Assembly (NCBI RefSeq): GCF_030398385.1
Contig: NZ_JAOAOQ010000015.1
Location: forward strand, 62,001-126,000
DNA length: 64,000 bases
Source: Aquibium sp. ELW1220
GTDB taxonomy: Bacteria > Pseudomonadota > Alphaproteobacteria > Rhizobiales > Rhizobiaceae
Reading direction: 5' to 3'
Below are positions 26,698-36,488 of the stretch, in pieces (positions within the stretch are counted from its first letter, which is position 1; each line of letters begins with the position of its first letter). The translations under genes and the position numbers were made by a program. The notes below the pieces were generated by a model. That model saw nothing but the letters and a program-made list of their open reading frames with translations. It searched no databases and was not told the origin of the DNA.

Positions 26698-27923
26698 GCG
26701 AGGCAGCGGCCGAAATCGAGAAGGTGGCGCGCCTGTCCCACGGCAGGCTCGTCGCCACTCTCGCCATTCGCACCGGCAGCGTCCAGGCTGCCGCCGACGC
26801 CCTGTCGGATGCACTGCTGCGTGCGCTGGAGACATGGCCGCGTCGCGGCGTCCCGGAGAAGCCGGAAGCCTGGCTGATCGCTGCGGCGAAAAACCGTCAC
26901 AGCGATACGAGGCGCCATGATCGCGTGGCCGCCGCAGCGCAGGCGCATCTGGTCCGCCTGGAAGAGGAGCGCGCCGCGAGCAATGACGGCGCAATGCCGG
27001 ACCACATGCTCAACCTGCTCTTTGTCTGCGCGCACCCGGCAATCGCCGCACCCGTTCGCACGCCTCTGATGCTGCAGGTCGTGCTCGGCCTCGACGCAAA
27101 GCGCATGTCCGGCGCGTTCCTCGTTTCGCCCGGCACGCTGGGGCAGCGGCTGACGCGCGCCCGCGCAAAGATCGAGACGGCCGGCATCGGTTTCGCACTG
27201 CCCTCGCCTGACGACCTGAAGCCCCGGCTCGGACACGTGCTCGACGCCATCTATGCCGCCTACACGGTGGGTGCCGACGGACACGCCGCGGGAGACGCGA
27301 AGGGCGCGCCGCTTGCCCGCGAGGCGATCTGGCTCGGCAGTGTGCTGGCGAGCCGGATGCCGCGGGAACCGGAGGCCCAGGCGCTGCTGGCCCTGATGCT
27401 CTACGCCGAAGCGCGGCGCCCCGCACGCTCCGGATCCGATGGTGCCTTCATCCCCCTCGACGAGCAGGACCCGGCTCTCTGGAATCGGAAGATGCTGGAC
27501 GACGCCGATCTCGCCATGCGGCTCGCCATCCCCAATGCTTCGCTCGGGCGATACCAGATCGAAGCCGCGATCCAGGCCGCACACGCCAACCGCGGACGAG
27601 GATACGCGACGGACTGGACAGCGATCGCCGCGCTCTATCGTGGCCTGGTGGCGCTGCACCCGAGCATCGGCGCTGTGACCGGTCTGGCGGCTGCGCTGGG
27701 CGAGACGGGACAGGCAGAGGAAGCGCTCGCGATTCTCGGCGACATCCCCCCGGAGCGGACGGCACGCTACCAGCCCTGTTGGGCGGTGCGGGCTCACCTG
27801 CTTCGCGGCAGGGGCGACCGTGCGGCCGCATCGATGGCCTATGACCGCGCCATCGCTCTCGCTTCCGATCCGTCCATCCGCGCCTTCCTGTCGCAGCGCA
27901 AGGCGCAGATGCAGTCGACCTGA
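26694..27923 (+). CDS. ECF42-type RNA polymerase sigma factor with C-terminal TPR/DUF6596 extension
   Basis: 409 residues from a GTG overlapping the YCII stop. Sigma region 2 at about 10-75 ([19 protein letters not shown], then [17 protein letters not shown]), region 4 at about 105-165, then a helical C-terminal extension of about 240 residues with TPR-like repeats near the end. This long extension plus a DGPF neighbour defines group ECF42. No anti-sigma factor gene is adjacent; the extension itself is thought to control activity in this group. Confidence 0.87.
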   Translation: MSEAAAEIEKVARLSHGRLVATLAIRTGSVQAAADALSDALLRALETWPRRGVPEKPEAWLIAAAKNRHSDTRRHDRVAAAAQAHLVRLEEERAASNDGAMPDHMLNLLFVCAHPAIAAPVRTPLMLQVVLGLDAKRMSGAFLVSPGTLGQRLTRARAKIETAGIGFALPSPDDLKPRLGHVLDAIYAAYTVGADGHAAGDAKGAPLAREAIWLGSVLASRMPREPEAQALLALMLYAEARRPARSGSDGAFIPLDEQDPALWNRKMLDDADLAMRLAIPNASLGRYQIEAAIQAAHANRGRGYATDWTAIAALYRGLVALHPSIGAVTGLAAALGETGQAEEALAILGDIPPERTARYQPCWAVRAHLLRGRGDRAAASMAYDRAIALASDPSIRAFLSQRKAQMQST

Positions 27924-28044
27924 TGCCACACGGCCTCAGGACGAGGCGGCAAGCAGCCGATTTTCCGCACCGCCCCCCGTGTCATCCGCCGCCGGCTTGC
28001 GCTATGGAGCGCACACACCGCGCCATCGCACGACAGGGCCCGCC

Positions 28045-30435
28045 ATGACCATTCCCAACATCGTTCCGATCACGCCCGAGCTCGTCGCCGCGCACGGGCT
28101 GAAGCCGGATGAGTACCAGCGGATCCTGACCCTGATCGGGCGCGAGCCCTCGTTCACGGAACTCGGCATCTTCTCGGCGATGTGGAACGAGCACTGCTCT
28201 TACAAGTCCTCGAAGAAGTGGCTGCGCACCTTGCCGACCACCGGCCCCCGGGTCATCCAGGGGCCGGGCGAGAATGCCGGCGTGGTCGACATCGGCGACG
28301 GCGACTGCGTGGTCTTCAAGATGGAAAGCCACAACCATCCCTCCTACATCGAGCCCTACCAGGGCGCGGCGACCGGCGTCGGCGGCATCCTGCGCGACGT
28401 CTTCACGATGGGCGCGCGGCCGATCGCGGCGATGAACGCGCTGCGTTTCGGCGAGCCGGACCACCCGAAGACGCGCCACCTCGTGTCGGGCGTCGTGGCA
28501 GGCGTCGGCGGGTACGGCAATTCCTTCGGCGTGCCGACGGTCGGCGGCGAGGTCCAGTTCGACGCGGCCTACAACGGCAACATTCTCGTCAACGCCTTTG
28601 CTGCGGGTATCGCCAGGACGGACGGCATCTTCCTGTCGCAGGCCAAGGGCGTCGGCCTGCCGGTCGTCTATCTCGGCGCCAAGACCGGCCGCGACGGCGT
28701 CGGCGGCGCCACCATGGCCTCGGCCGAGTTCGACGATCAGATCGAGGAGAAGCGCCCGACGGTGCAGGTGGGAGATCCGTTCACCGAAAAGTGCCTGCTG
28801 GAAGCCTGTCTGGAACTAATGGCGTCGGGCGCCGTCATCGCCATCCAGGACATGGGCGCGGCCGGACTGACCTGCTCCGCCGTGGAGATGGGCGCCAAGG
28901 GCGACCTCGGCATCCGTCTCGACCTCGACAGGGTGCCCGTGCGCGAGGAACGCATGTCGGCCTACGAGATGATGCTGTCGGAGAGCCAGGAGCGCATGCT
29001 CATGGTGCTCAAGCCGGAACTGCGCGACGTAGCCGAGGCGATCTTCCGCAAGTGGGGGCTCGACTTCGCAATCGTCGGCGAAACCACGGACGACCTTCGG
29101 TTCCGCGTCTTCCACCAGGGCGAAGAGGTCGCGAACCTGCCGATCAAGGACCTCGGCGACCAGGCGCCGGAGTACGACCGCCCCTGGGTCGTTCCAACGG
29201 TTCCTGCCCCGTTGGCCCAGGCCGAACCATCGCCCGAGCCGGGCGAAGAGATGCTCGACCTCGTCTCCCGCGTGCTGGACGGCGACACGACCGCCGCCGA
29301 ACGGATGACGGAGCTGAACGAGGCGAGCCGCGCCTTCGACAAGCCCTGGCTGGCAGGCCGCTCGCCGGTCGCCGGATACCCGGGCGATCCGTTCGATCCC
29401 GCCGATGCGCTGCTGGCGCTTCTGGGCTCGCCGGACCTGTCCTCGCGCCGCTGGGTCTGGGAGCAGTACGACACGCTGATCCAGGGCAATTCGCTGCAGC
29501 GGCCGGGCGGCGACGCCGGCGTCGTTCGCATCGACACCCATCCGTCCAAGGCACTCGCCTTCTCCTCCGACGTCAACCCGCGCTACTGTCAGGCCGATCC
29601 GTTCGAGGGCGGCAAGCAGGCAGTGGCGGAATGCTGGCGCAACATCACGGCGACCGGAGCGCTGCCGCTGGCGGCGACCGACAACCTGAATTTCGGCAAT
29701 CCCGAACGCCCCGAGATCATGGGCCAGCTCGTCCAGGCGATCCGGGGTATCGGCGAGGCGTGCCGCGCGCTCGACTTTCCGATCGTGTCCGGCAACGTCT
29801 CGCTCTACAACGAGACGAACGGCAAGGCGATCCTGCCCACGCCCACCATCGCCGGCGTCGGCCTGATCGACGACTGGACGAAGATGGCGACCGTCGGCTT
29901 CAAGACGCCCGGGCGGGCCGTGCTGCTCGTCGGATCGCGCAGGGACTTCGCCAACGGGCATCTCGGCCAGTCCGCCTATCTGCGGAACGTCTTCGGCGCT
30001 GCCGACGGCACGCCGCCGCCGGTCGATCTGGCGGCCGAGCGTCGCGTCGGCGACTTCGTCCGGTCGCTGATCCGGCGCGGCACGGCGGCCGCGGTCCACG
30101 ACGTCTCGGACGGCGGCGTCGCGATCGCCTTCGCCGAGATGGCGATGGCGGGCGGCATCGGCGGCGAGCTGCCCGGTCCGGCCGATGTCGACCCGATCCC
30201 CTTCTTCTTCGGCGAGGACCAGGGGCGCTACCTGGTGGAGATCGACCTCGATCCGCAGGGCGAGGAGATGACCGAGTTGTGGAACGAAGCGAATTCGCTC
30301 GATATATTCGCGCCCTGGGTGGGCACGACCGGTGGTGATTCCCTCAAGCTCGGCGACGGCCGGGCCGTTCCGCTCGTCGATCTTGCCGCCGCCCACGAAG
30401 GCTGGTTCCCGAAATTCATGGATGGAGCAAACTGA
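28045..30435 (+). CDS. purL: FGAM synthetase large subunit PurL, with a ~58-residue insertion
   Basis: 796 residues versus about 740 usual for the small (PurSQL-type) subunit. It converts FGAR to FGAM with ATP and ammonia from PurQ. Seen: [67 protein letters not shown] and [16 protein letters not shown]. The extra length is an acidic insertion at about residues 394-452 in the normally short linker between the two halves. The ATG matches the family N-terminus; it overlaps bolA by one base at the 3' end. Confidence 0.94.
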   Translation: MTIPNIVPITPELVAAHGLKPDEYQRILTLIGREPSFTELGIFSAMWNEHCSYKSSKKWLRTLPTTGPRVIQGPGENAGVVDIGDGDCVVFKMESHNHPSYIEPYQGAATGVGGILRDVFTMGARPIAAMNALRFGEPDHPKTRHLVSGVVAGVGGYGNSFGVPTVGGEVQFDAAYNGNILVNAFAAGIARTDGIFLSQAKGVGLPVVYLGAKTGRDGVGGATMASAEFDDQIEEKRPTVQVGDPFTEKCLLEACLELMASGAVIAIQDMGAAGLTCSAVEMGAKGDLGIRLDLDRVPVREERMSAYEMMLSESQERMLMVLKPELRDVAEAIFRKWGLDFAIVGETTDDLRFRVFHQGEEVANLPIKDLGDQAPEYDRPWVVPTVPAPLAQAEPSPEPGEEMLDLVSRVLDGDTTAAERMTELNEASRAFDKPWLAGRSPVAGYPGDPFDPADALLALLGSPDLSSRRWVWEQYDTLIQGNSLQRPGGDAGVVRIDTHPSKALAFSSDVNPRYCQADPFEGGKQAVAECWRNITATGALPLAATDNLNFGNPERPEIMGQLVQAIRGIGEACRALDFPIVSGNVSLYNETNGKAILPTPTIAGVGLIDDWTKMATVGFKTPGRAVLLVGSRRDFANGHLGQSAYLRNVFGAADGTPPPVDLAAERRVGDFVRSLIRRGTAAAVHDVSDGGVAIAFAEMAMAGGIGGELPGPADVDPIPFFFGEDQGRYLVEIDLDPQGEEMTELWNEANSLDIFAPWVGTTGGDSLKLGDGRAVPLVDLAAAHEGWFPKFMDGAN

Positions 30436-30668
30436 TGCCAATGGATGCCCGCGACATCGAGAAGCTCATCAAGGAATCGATCCCGGACGCACGGGTCACG
30501 ATCCGCGATCTGGCCGGCGACGGCGACCACTACGCGGCCGAGGTCGTGGCCGAGAGCTTCCGCGGCAAATCGCGCGTGCAGCAGCACCAGATGGTCTACA
30601 ACGCGCTGAAGGGCAACATGGGCGGCGTCCTGCACGCGCTCGCGCTGCAGACCAGCGTGCCGGACTGA
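30435..30668 (+). CDS. BolA-family protein
   Basis: 77 residues; the DARVTIRDLAGDGDHYAAEVVAESF and HQMVYNALKG segments are typical. BolA proteins bind monothiol glutaredoxins to handle [2Fe-2S] clusters and iron signalling. It overlaps the purL stop by one base and precedes the CGFS glutaredoxin gene, the conserved partner arrangement. A second ATG at 30441 is possible. Confidence 0.9.
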   Translation: MPMDARDIEKLIKESIPDARVTIRDLAGDGDHYAAEVVAESFRGKSRVQQHQMVYNALKGNMGGVLHALALQTSVPD

Positions 30669-30708
30669 TCGTCGGCTCTCTCCCGAAGCGCCGACGCCGC
30701 TCCCAGCC

Positions 30709-30737
30709 TCGACAAGAACCGGACGATATTCTATCTA
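30709..30737 (+). promoter_or_regulatory. Candidate promoter for grxD
   Basis: TCGACA (30709-30714), 17-bp spacer, TATCTA (30732-30737), between bolA and grxD. It suggests the glutaredoxin can be expressed apart from purL-bolA. Confidence 0.4.
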
Positions 30738-30800
30738 AGGCCTAGCCAATTCACGCATTTCATCTCCGGCCTTGAACCGGACGAAGAAGGAAAGACAGCC

Positions 30801-31136
30801 ATGAGCGCCATCACCGATTTCATCGCCAGCGAAGTCAAGGGCAACGACGTGGTCCTGTTCATGAAGGGCACGCCCGGCTTCCCGCAGTGCGGATTCTCCG
30901 GTCAGGTCGTGCAGATTCTCGACTATGTCGGCGTCGACTACAAGGGCATCAACGTGCTGACGTCCGACGAGCTGCGCCAGGGGATCAAGGAATTCTCGCA
31001 GTGGCCGACGATCCCGCAGCTCTACGTCAAGGGCGAATTCGTGGGCGGCTGCGACATCATCCGCGAGATGTTCCAGGCCGGCGAACTGCAGACCTTCCTC
31101 GACGAGAAGGGCGTGAGCGTCAAGGGCGCCGCCTGA
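30801..31136 (+). CDS. grxD: Monothiol glutaredoxin, Grx4/GrxD family
   Basis: 111 residues with the CGFS active site ([16 protein letters not shown]), [19 protein letters not shown] and the C-terminal helix. CGFS glutaredoxins carry and deliver [2Fe-2S] clusters with BolA. AAGGA lies ahead of the ATG. It is followed by tandem hairpins ending in a T-rich terminator. Confidence 0.94.
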   Translation: MSAITDFIASEVKGNDVVLFMKGTPGFPQCGFSGQVVQILDYVGVDYKGINVLTSDELRQGIKEFSQWPTIPQLYVKGEFVGGCDIIREMFQAGELQTFLDEKGVSVKGAA

Positions 31137-31173
31137 GACGTCCGCGGCACCGCCGCGATCTGAAAAGAAGCGA

Positions 31174-31237
31174 TCCCGGGACCATCACCCGGGACCAATT
31201 GCCGGAAATGCGCCGTCCCCGGCGCGTTTTTCTTTTT
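31174..31237 (+). terminator. Hairpin plus rho-independent terminator after grxD
   Basis: A first hairpin (31174-31180 with 31188-31194) is followed by a second with stem GCGCCG (31210-31215) and CGGCGC (31220-31225), loop TCCC, and a GTTTTTCTTTTT run. The second is a textbook terminator. Confidence 0.85.
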
Positions 31238-31264
31238 GTTTGTGTGTAGTTCGGACGCATTGCC

Positions 31265-32512
31265 ATGGACCAGACGGTCACCCCTTCGCCGCGAAAGGCG
31301 CCGTTGCTGACGATTCCCCGCTGGGAATTCATCGCGATCGCCGCGGGCCTCATGGCGCTGAACGCCCTGGCGATCGACATCATGCTGGTCGCCCTGCAGC
31401 AGATCGGCATGAGCCTCGCCGTCGAGGACGAGAACTCGAGACAACTGGTCGTCACCGCCTATGTCATCGGCTTCGGGCTGACGCAGCTGGTGTTCGGTCC
31501 CGTTTCCGACCGCTATGGCCGCCGCATCCCGCTGCTGGTCGGGCTCGGCATCTATGTCGTCGCAGCCTTCGCCTGCGCCTTCGCGCCTTCGTTCACGATC
31601 CTGCTGGTCCTGCGTTTCATCCAGGGTCTCGGCGCGGCCTCCACACGCGTGATCGCCGTCTCGCTCGTGCGCGACGTCTACGGCGGACGTGCCATGGCCG
31701 AGGTCATGTCGCTGGTCTTCATGGTGTTCATGGTCATTCCGGTGATCGCACCCGGCATCGGCCAGTTCATCATGCTGTTCTCGGAATGGCCGATGATCTT
31801 CATCTTCATCGGCGTGATGTCGCTCGCCTTCACCGTCTGGACCGGGCTGCGCCTGCCCGAAACGTTGCCGATGAGCCAGCGCCGGCCGTTTACCGCCACC
31901 GTCATCTTCGAGGCCTTCCGCATCGTCCTCACCGAGCGTGTCGCGATCTGCTACACGATTGCGATGACGGCCATCTTCGGCGCGCTGTTCGGCTTCATCA
32001 ACTCCGCCCAGCAGGTCTATGTCGACATCTACGGCGTCGGCGAGATGTTTCCGTTCTACTTCGCGCTGGTGGCCGGTCTCATGGCCGTGTCGTCCTTCCT
32101 CAACGCCCGGATGGTCGGACGCTTCGGCATGCGGCGGCTGGCCCATGGAGCGCTCCTGGGCTTCCTCGCGGTCACCGCCATCTCCTTCGTCCTGGCGCTG
32201 GCCGGGCCCATTCCGTTCTGGCTGTTCCTGACCCTGTTCGCGATCGCGATGGTGCAGTTCGCCTGGATCGGGTCGAACTTCAACGCGCTCGCGATGGAGC
32301 CGCTCGGCCATGTCGCCGGAACGGCTTCCTCGGTGCAGGGCTTCCTGCAGACCGTGGGCGGCGGCGTGGTCGGCGCGTTGATCGGACAGGCCTTCGACGG
32401 CACCGTGGCGCCGCTGGCCGGCGGCTACTTCGTCGCCGCCGTCATCGCCCTGATCATGACGCTGATCGCCGAGAAGGGCCGCCTCTTCCGGTCGCAGAAC
32501 CAGCCGGTCTGA
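31265..32512 (+). CDS. MFS drug efflux transporter, Bcr/CflA type
   Basis: 415 residues, about 12 hydrophobic segments. Motif A-like GPVSDRYGRR follows helix 2, and ALAIDIMLVAL in helix 1 and RFIQGLGAASTRV after helix 4 fit Bcr/CflA drug:H+ antiporters. It exports antibiotics or other toxic compounds across the inner membrane; substrate not predictable. It begins 28 bp after the grxD terminator T-run and converges on the IMPase gene. Confidence 0.85.
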   Translation: MDQTVTPSPRKAPLLTIPRWEFIAIAAGLMALNALAIDIMLVALQQIGMSLAVEDENSRQLVVTAYVIGFGLTQLVFGPVSDRYGRRIPLLVGLGIYVVAAFACAFAPSFTILLVLRFIQGLGAASTRVIAVSLVRDVYGGRAMAEVMSLVFMVFMVIPVIAPGIGQFIMLFSEWPMIFIFIGVMSLAFTVWTGLRLPETLPMSQRRPFTATVIFEAFRIVLTERVAICYTIAMTAIFGALFGFINSAQQVYVDIYGVGEMFPFYFALVAGLMAVSSFLNARMVGRFGMRRLAHGALLGFLAVTAISFVLALAGPIPFWLFLTLFAIAMVQFAWIGSNFNALAMEPLGHVAGTASSVQGFLQTVGGGVVGALIGQAFDGTVAPLAGGYFVAAVIALIMTLIAEKGRLFRSQNQPV

Positions 32513-32530
32513 GCCGGACCGGCCTGAGCC

Positions 32531-33358
32531 TCAGTCGGCCCAGAGCTCGCGGCGCAGTTCCGCCCAGCTCTCCCGGTCGGGCGCCACGAGCAGCCCGCCG
32601 TCGAGATGCTCGGGCAGGTAGGCGCTGCCGTCCAGCCGCGCGACATGGCCGCCCGCCTCGATCTGGATCAGCGTCCCGGCCAGGTGGTCCCACGGCATCA
32701 GCTTGTTGTAGACGACGAAATGCGCGTGGCCGCTCGCGATCAGGCGATACTCGTGTGCCGAGCAGCGATAGGCGATCTGCGACAGTGCCTTGGCCTGGTT
32801 GCGCGCGAGCCGCGACCGGTCCGGTTCCGCGAAATACTGCCAAGACGCGCTGCCGGTCATCTCCGTCAGGGGGGCGGCGGCCGCCACGCGGACGGCCGTC
32901 TCGCGCCCGCCCTCGTGCCGAAGCCGGCTTCCTCCGCCCCTGACGGCGATCATGCAGTCGCGTCCGAGCGGGTCGTGGATCAGGCCGGCGACCGTTTCGC
33001 CCCTGGCCACCACCGCCAGGATCACGCCGAAGAGCGGCACGCCGGAGGCGAAGTTGTAGGTGCCGTCCACGGGATCGAGCACGAAGGCGAGATCAGCCTT
33101 CGCCAGGCCGTCGAGCAGCCGGGGATCCTCCGCGCAGGCTTCCTCGCCGATCACCAGGGCGCCCGGATAGCGCAGGCTCAGGCGCGCCGTCAGGAAGCGC
33201 TCGGCCTCCACGTCGGCATCCGTCACGAGGTCGATCGCGCTCGTCTTGCGCCGAACCTCGCCGGAACCGAGCCGCCGGAACCGCGGCATGATCTCGCGCT
33301 GCGCCGCCTCGTCGAGAAGATCGGCAAGCCAGTCGACGTCCCTGTCGTCAAAGCGCAA
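32531..33358 (-). CDS. Inositol monophosphatase-family phosphatase
   Basis: 275 residues. Li+-sensitive, Mg2+-dependent phosphatase superfamily (IMPase/CysQ/SuhB). Metal-site motifs [18 protein letters not shown] and WDHLAGTLI are all present. The start is taken as the TTG at 33358, which has AGGGGGAG seven bases upstream and lies 11 bases inside the 3' end of ttcA; a GTG at 33379 is the alternative. Substrate could be inositol-1-phosphate, PAP or a histidinol/fructose phosphate. Confidence 0.82.
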   Translation of the reverse strand: MRFDDRDVDWLADLLDEAAQREIMPRFRRLGSGEVRRKTSAIDLVTDADVEAERFLTARLSLRYPGALVIGEEACAEDPRLLDGLAKADLAFVLDPVDGTYNFASGVPLFGVILAVVARGETVAGLIHDPLGRDCMIAVRGGGSRLRHEGGRETAVRVAAAAPLTEMTGSASWQYFAEPDRSRLARNQAKALSQIAYRCSAHEYRLIASGHAHFVVYNKLMPWDHLAGTLIQIEAGGHVARLDGSAYLPEHLDGGLLVAPDRESWAELRRELWAD

Positions 33359-34229
33359 TGCCGGGCTCCCCCTTGCCACGCCTGTCGTCGAGACCGGCGA
33401 AATCGAACAGCGCCGTATCGAGCAGATGGCTCGGCCGCGCGTTGGCCAGCGCACGGATCATCGTGTCCTTGCGCCCGGGCATCTTGCTTTCCATCCCGTC
33501 GAGCATCGCCTTCATGGCGTTGCGCTGCAGGCCGTCCTGGCTGCCGCACAGGTCGCACGGGATGATCGGAAAGCGCATCGCCTCGGAAAACTTCGTCAGA
33601 TCCGCCTCGTCGCAATAGGCGAGCGGGCGCAGCACCATCACGTCGCCCTCGTCGTTGAGCAGCTTCGGCGGCATGGCGGCCAGCCGCCCGCCATGGAACA
33701 GGTTCATGAAGAAGGTCTCGAGGATGTCGTCGCGGTGATGGCCGAGCACCAGCGCCGCGCAGCCCTCCTCGCGTGCGATCCGGTACAGGTGGCCGCGCCG
33801 CAGCCGCGAGCACAGCGAGCAGTAGGTCCTGCCCTCGGCGATCTTGTCCGTCACGATCGAGTAGGTATCGCGGTACTCGATGCGGTGCGGAACCCCCAGC
33901 GCGGCGAGATAGTCCGGCAGCACGTGCTTCGGAAAGTTGGGCTGGCCCTGATCGAGATTGCAGGCGAGCAGCTCGACCGGCAAAAGGCCGCGCCACTTCA
34001 TGTCGAGCAGCAGGGCGAGCAGCCCGTAGGAATCCTTGCCGCCCGACAGCGCCACCAGCCAGCGCTCGCCTGGCCGCACCATGGCGAAATCCTCCAGCGC
34101 CTGGCGCGCATTGCGCAGGAGGCGCTTGCGCAGCCGGTTGAACTCGACCGATGCCGGCGTCTCGCGGAACATCGGATGGCATCCATCCGCGGTCTCGGCT
34201 GGCTCTGCCCGTCCGACATGGGAGTTCAT
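33348..34229 (-). CDS. ttcA: tRNA 2-thiocytidine(32) synthetase TtcA
   Basis: 293 residues. It thiolates C32 of certain tRNAs using ATP and a [4Fe-4S] cluster. P-loop [10 protein letters not shown], the [10 protein letters not shown] and PCDLCGSQ cysteine pairs for the cluster, and [20 protein letters not shown] are all diagnostic. Its start overlaps the stop of the preceding small gene (ATGA) and its end overlaps the IMPase start. Confidence 0.94.
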   Translation of the reverse strand: MNSHVGRAEPAETADGCHPMFRETPASVEFNRLRKRLLRNARQALEDFAMVRPGERWLVALSGGKDSYGLLALLLDMKWRGLLPVELLACNLDQGQPNFPKHVLPDYLAALGVPHRIEYRDTYSIVTDKIAEGRTYCSLCSRLRRGHLYRIAREEGCAALVLGHHRDDILETFFMNLFHGGRLAAMPPKLLNDEGDVMVLRPLAYCDEADLTKFSEAMRFPIIPCDLCGSQDGLQRNAMKAMLDGMESKMPGRKDTMIRALANARPSHLLDTALFDFAGLDDRRGKGEPGIAL

Positions 34230-34405
34230 GGATAGACTTTTCCGGCTTCGATCAACTCGAAGCCCTTGATCTCGAACACGTAGGGGCTGCCGTCCGCTTT
34301 CAGGACGCGCGCGACCAGCGCGCCGGCGTCGTCGAAAAAGATGGCCAGGACGGTGTGAAGCGGCCGGAAGCAGAATGTGTCGTCAGGATATATGAATCGG
34401 ACCAC
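34226..34405 (-). CDS. Small conserved-type hypothetical between rpsD and ttcA
   Basis: 59 residues from a GTG ([24 protein letters not shown]), with AAGGGA nine bases upstream. A longer in-frame version is rejected because it would run through the rpsD terminator. Predicted small beta-rich domain, no known motif. Stop overlaps the ttcA start, so the pair is translationally coupled. Confidence 0.6.
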   Translation of the reverse strand: MVRFIYPDDTFCFRPLHTVLAIFFDDAGALVARVLKADGSPYVFEIKGFELIEAGKVYP

Positions 34406-34450
34406 GGATGCGTTTCCCTTTCGCCGTCGCGTCTCTTCGATAGCAGAAAA

Positions 34451-34477
34451 CAAAACGCCCGGCACATGGCCGGGCGT
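34451..34477 (-). terminator. rpsD terminator
   Basis: 9-bp perfect stem (34455-34463 with 34469-34477), loop of 5 nt; on the minus strand it is followed by TTTTGTTTTCTGC. Confidence 0.85.
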
Positions 34478-34502
34478 CTGTAGATCCGATGCTGCCGACA
34501 CC

Positions 34503-35120
34503 TCAGCGCGAGTAGAACTCGACGACCAGGTTCGGTTCCATCTGCACCGCGTAGGGCACGTCGCCGAGACCAGGCACGCGCGCGAACTTGGCGGTCATCT
34601 TGGAGTGATCGGCCTCGACATAGTCCGGAACGTCGCGCTCGGCGAGCTGGACGGCCTCGAGCACGATGACGAGCTGCTTGGACTTCTCGCGAACCTCGAC
34701 CACGTCGCCCGGACGGCAGCGGTAGGAGCCGATGTTGACACGACGGCCGTTCACGTTGACGTGGCCATGGTTGATGAACTGGCGCGCCGCGAAGATCGTC
34801 GGCACGAACTTGGCGCGGTACACCACCGCGTCGAGACGCGACTCGAGCAGGCCGATCAGGTTCTCGGAGGTGTCGCCGCGCATGCGGTTGGCTTCCTCGT
34901 AGACCTTGCGGAACTGCTTTTCCGAAATGTCGCCGTAATGGCCCTTGAGCTTCTGCTTGGCGCGCAGCTGCAGACCGAAGTCCGACATCTTGCCCTTGCG
35001 GCGCTGGCCATGCTGGCCGGGACCGTATTCGCGCTTGTTGACCGGCGACTTCGGGCGGCCCCAGATGTTTTCGCCGAGACGGCGGTCGATCTTGTACTTT
35101 GCGGATTCGCGCTTGCTCAT
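34503..35120 (-). CDS. rpsD: 30S ribosomal protein S4
   Basis: 205 residues, the standard length. Binds 16S rRNA early in 30S assembly. RRLGENIWG, the [18 protein letters not shown] block and the S4 RNA-binding domain ([14 protein letters not shown], then [21 protein letters not shown]) are clear. A single-gene transcript is implied by its own promoter, a 165-nt leader and a strong terminator. Confidence 0.97.
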   Translation of the reverse strand: MSKRESAKYKIDRRLGENIWGRPKSPVNKREYGPGQHGQRRKGKMSDFGLQLRAKQKLKGHYGDISEKQFRKVYEEANRMRGDTSENLIGLLESRLDAVVYRAKFVPTIFAARQFINHGHVNVNGRRVNIGSYRCRPGDVVEVREKSKQLVIVLEAVQLAERDVPDYVEADHSKMTAKFARVPGLGDVPYAVQMEPNLVVEFYSR

Positions 35121-35291
35121 CGCATTCCCTTTCGAATGAAACAGTCCGGAACGTCGCCGTGCCGGACGAAGGAAACGCGCCCTCCTCTGGCTCCCGTTTT
35201 CGGAGCCTGACAGGATCACCGCGCAGCGATGCGGGCGATCCACGGGACACGTCAATAAAGACACCGGCCCTCGCGGACCGGTGCTGGCGGG
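35121..35291 (-). promoter_or_regulatory. Structured rpsD leader
   Basis: Predicted 5' UTR of about 165 nt. It contains two inverted repeats: GGCTCC/GGAGCC (35189-35194 with 35202-35207, loop 7) and CACCGG/CCGGTG (35262-35267 with 35278-35283) close to the predicted RNA start. S4 represses its own synthesis in other bacteria, so this may be an autoregulatory leader. Confidence 0.4.
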
Positions 35292-35320
35292 TCTTTAGGC
35301 CGATTGCCGGATGGTGTCAA
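35292..35320 (-). promoter_or_regulatory. rpsD promoter
   Basis: Minus strand TTGACA (35320-35315), 17-bp spacer, TAAAGA (35297-35292). Perfect -35 and good -10. Confidence 0.65.
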
Positions 35321-35395
35321 CGGCGCGCGATACGACGGAATTGCGGGGCGGTCGTGCTCCCGTGCGAGGAAACCACCTGCAACCACCCATCACGT

Positions 35396-36235
35396 TCAGG
35401 ATGTGCGTCCCGCGACGAAGCTCTTGTAGATGTATCCCGTGCGGCCCTCGTAGCCGACCTTGCACCAGAGGTCACAGTCGAAGACCTCGATCTTGGCGCG
35501 GCGCGGGATCACCATCATGACGCCATGCTTGCTGCCGGGACCCTTGCGCATGTTGACGGGGGCTTTCACCGATGCGGTGCGCGTCGACGCATCGGGCTGC
35601 TCGGGCAGTTCGGCCGGCAGCACGATCTGCATCGGGCGGCGCGACCCCGCATCCGAACCGGTAAAATCGGAACTCCCTTCGCCGCCGGCATAGGCGAGAA
35701 GCCCCGAATCGCTCTCGTCGACCTGCGCTGCCTTCTCGACGATCAGCTTGCGCATCGCCTCGAGAGCGGCGGATCCCTGCCTCGTTTCGGTCCGCGCCCA
35801 GCGGGGATCGTCCTTCCGCGGGATGTCGACCACTTTGGCCGCCTTCGTCGCCGGAACCGGCGCGGGAGCAGCAGTAGCGGCGGGCTCGGCCGCCCCGGGT
35901 GCGCCTGCCGCAGCCGCAGCCGCCGTGTCCGGCGCGATCGCCGCGACGGCATCGTCCTGCGCGCTATTGTCGAGCGGAACGTTGCGCACCGGCGCGGCGC
36001 CGTCCATGGCGGCGGCCGCCACAGGCGCCAGGGCGACTTCGCCGCGCGGCGTCATGAAGAAGAGGCTGCCGCCCAGGATGGCGACTGTGGCCATCACAGC
36101 CGCGATGGCGGGTTTCGACGGACCGATGCTCCTTCCGGGCCGGTGCTGCGGCAGGAAGATCGCAACAGGTTTTTCCTGTTCCGTCATGAAAACCTGGCGA
36201 CCGCGGTCGCCTCGTTCGTCTGTTTGACCAGTCAC
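35396..36235 (-). CDS. Membrane-anchored SH3-domain protein
   Basis: 279 residues. A short cytoplasmic N-terminus, one hydrophobic segment (about residues 43-62), a long Ala/Pro-rich linker, and a C-terminal bacterial SH3 (SH3b) domain with VNMRKGPGSKHGVMMVIPRR and WCKVGYEGRTGYIYKSFV. SH3b domains in this setting usually bind peptidoglycan, so a periplasmic envelope role is likely. The GTG at 36235 has GGAG seven bases upstream; an ATG at 36187 is also possible. Confidence 0.75.
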   Translation of the reverse strand: MTGQTDERGDRGRQVFMTEQEKPVAIFLPQHRPGRSIGPSKPAIAAVMATVAILGGSLFFMTPRGEVALAPVAAAAMDGAAPVRNVPLDNSAQDDAVAAIAPDTAAAAAAGAPGAAEPAATAAPAPVPATKAAKVVDIPRKDDPRWARTETRQGSAALEAMRKLIVEKAAQVDESDSGLLAYAGGEGSSDFTGSDAGSRRPMQIVLPAELPEQPDASTRTASVKAPVNMRKGPGSKHGVMMVIPRRAKIEVFDCDLWCKVGYEGRTGYIYKSFVAGRTS

Positions 36236-36488
36236 GTGCCCTCTCCAGGCAAGCTTGTCGACACTCCGATCCGCAGCGCCCCAGCCAGCGTCGTCAGGTT
36301 GATGTCCGGCCCCCGCCGGATGACATGACGAAAGGCCGCCATGTCGGCTACCTGTCTGGGAGCCGAATGTGGCGATGATTTGTTAACGTGCAGCCGCAGG
36401 CCACACCGTTCCGTCTTTCGAAGGTTACGGCCAACACTTATTGTGTCGGATTGTGATGTGTCGTGAAAAGGAGAGCCAAACCAGTCGC

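Noticed and set aside
34226-34501. Longer 91-residue version of the small gene before ttcA
   Set aside because: Its first 32 codons run through the rpsD terminator hairpin; the GTG at 34405 has its own ribosome site.
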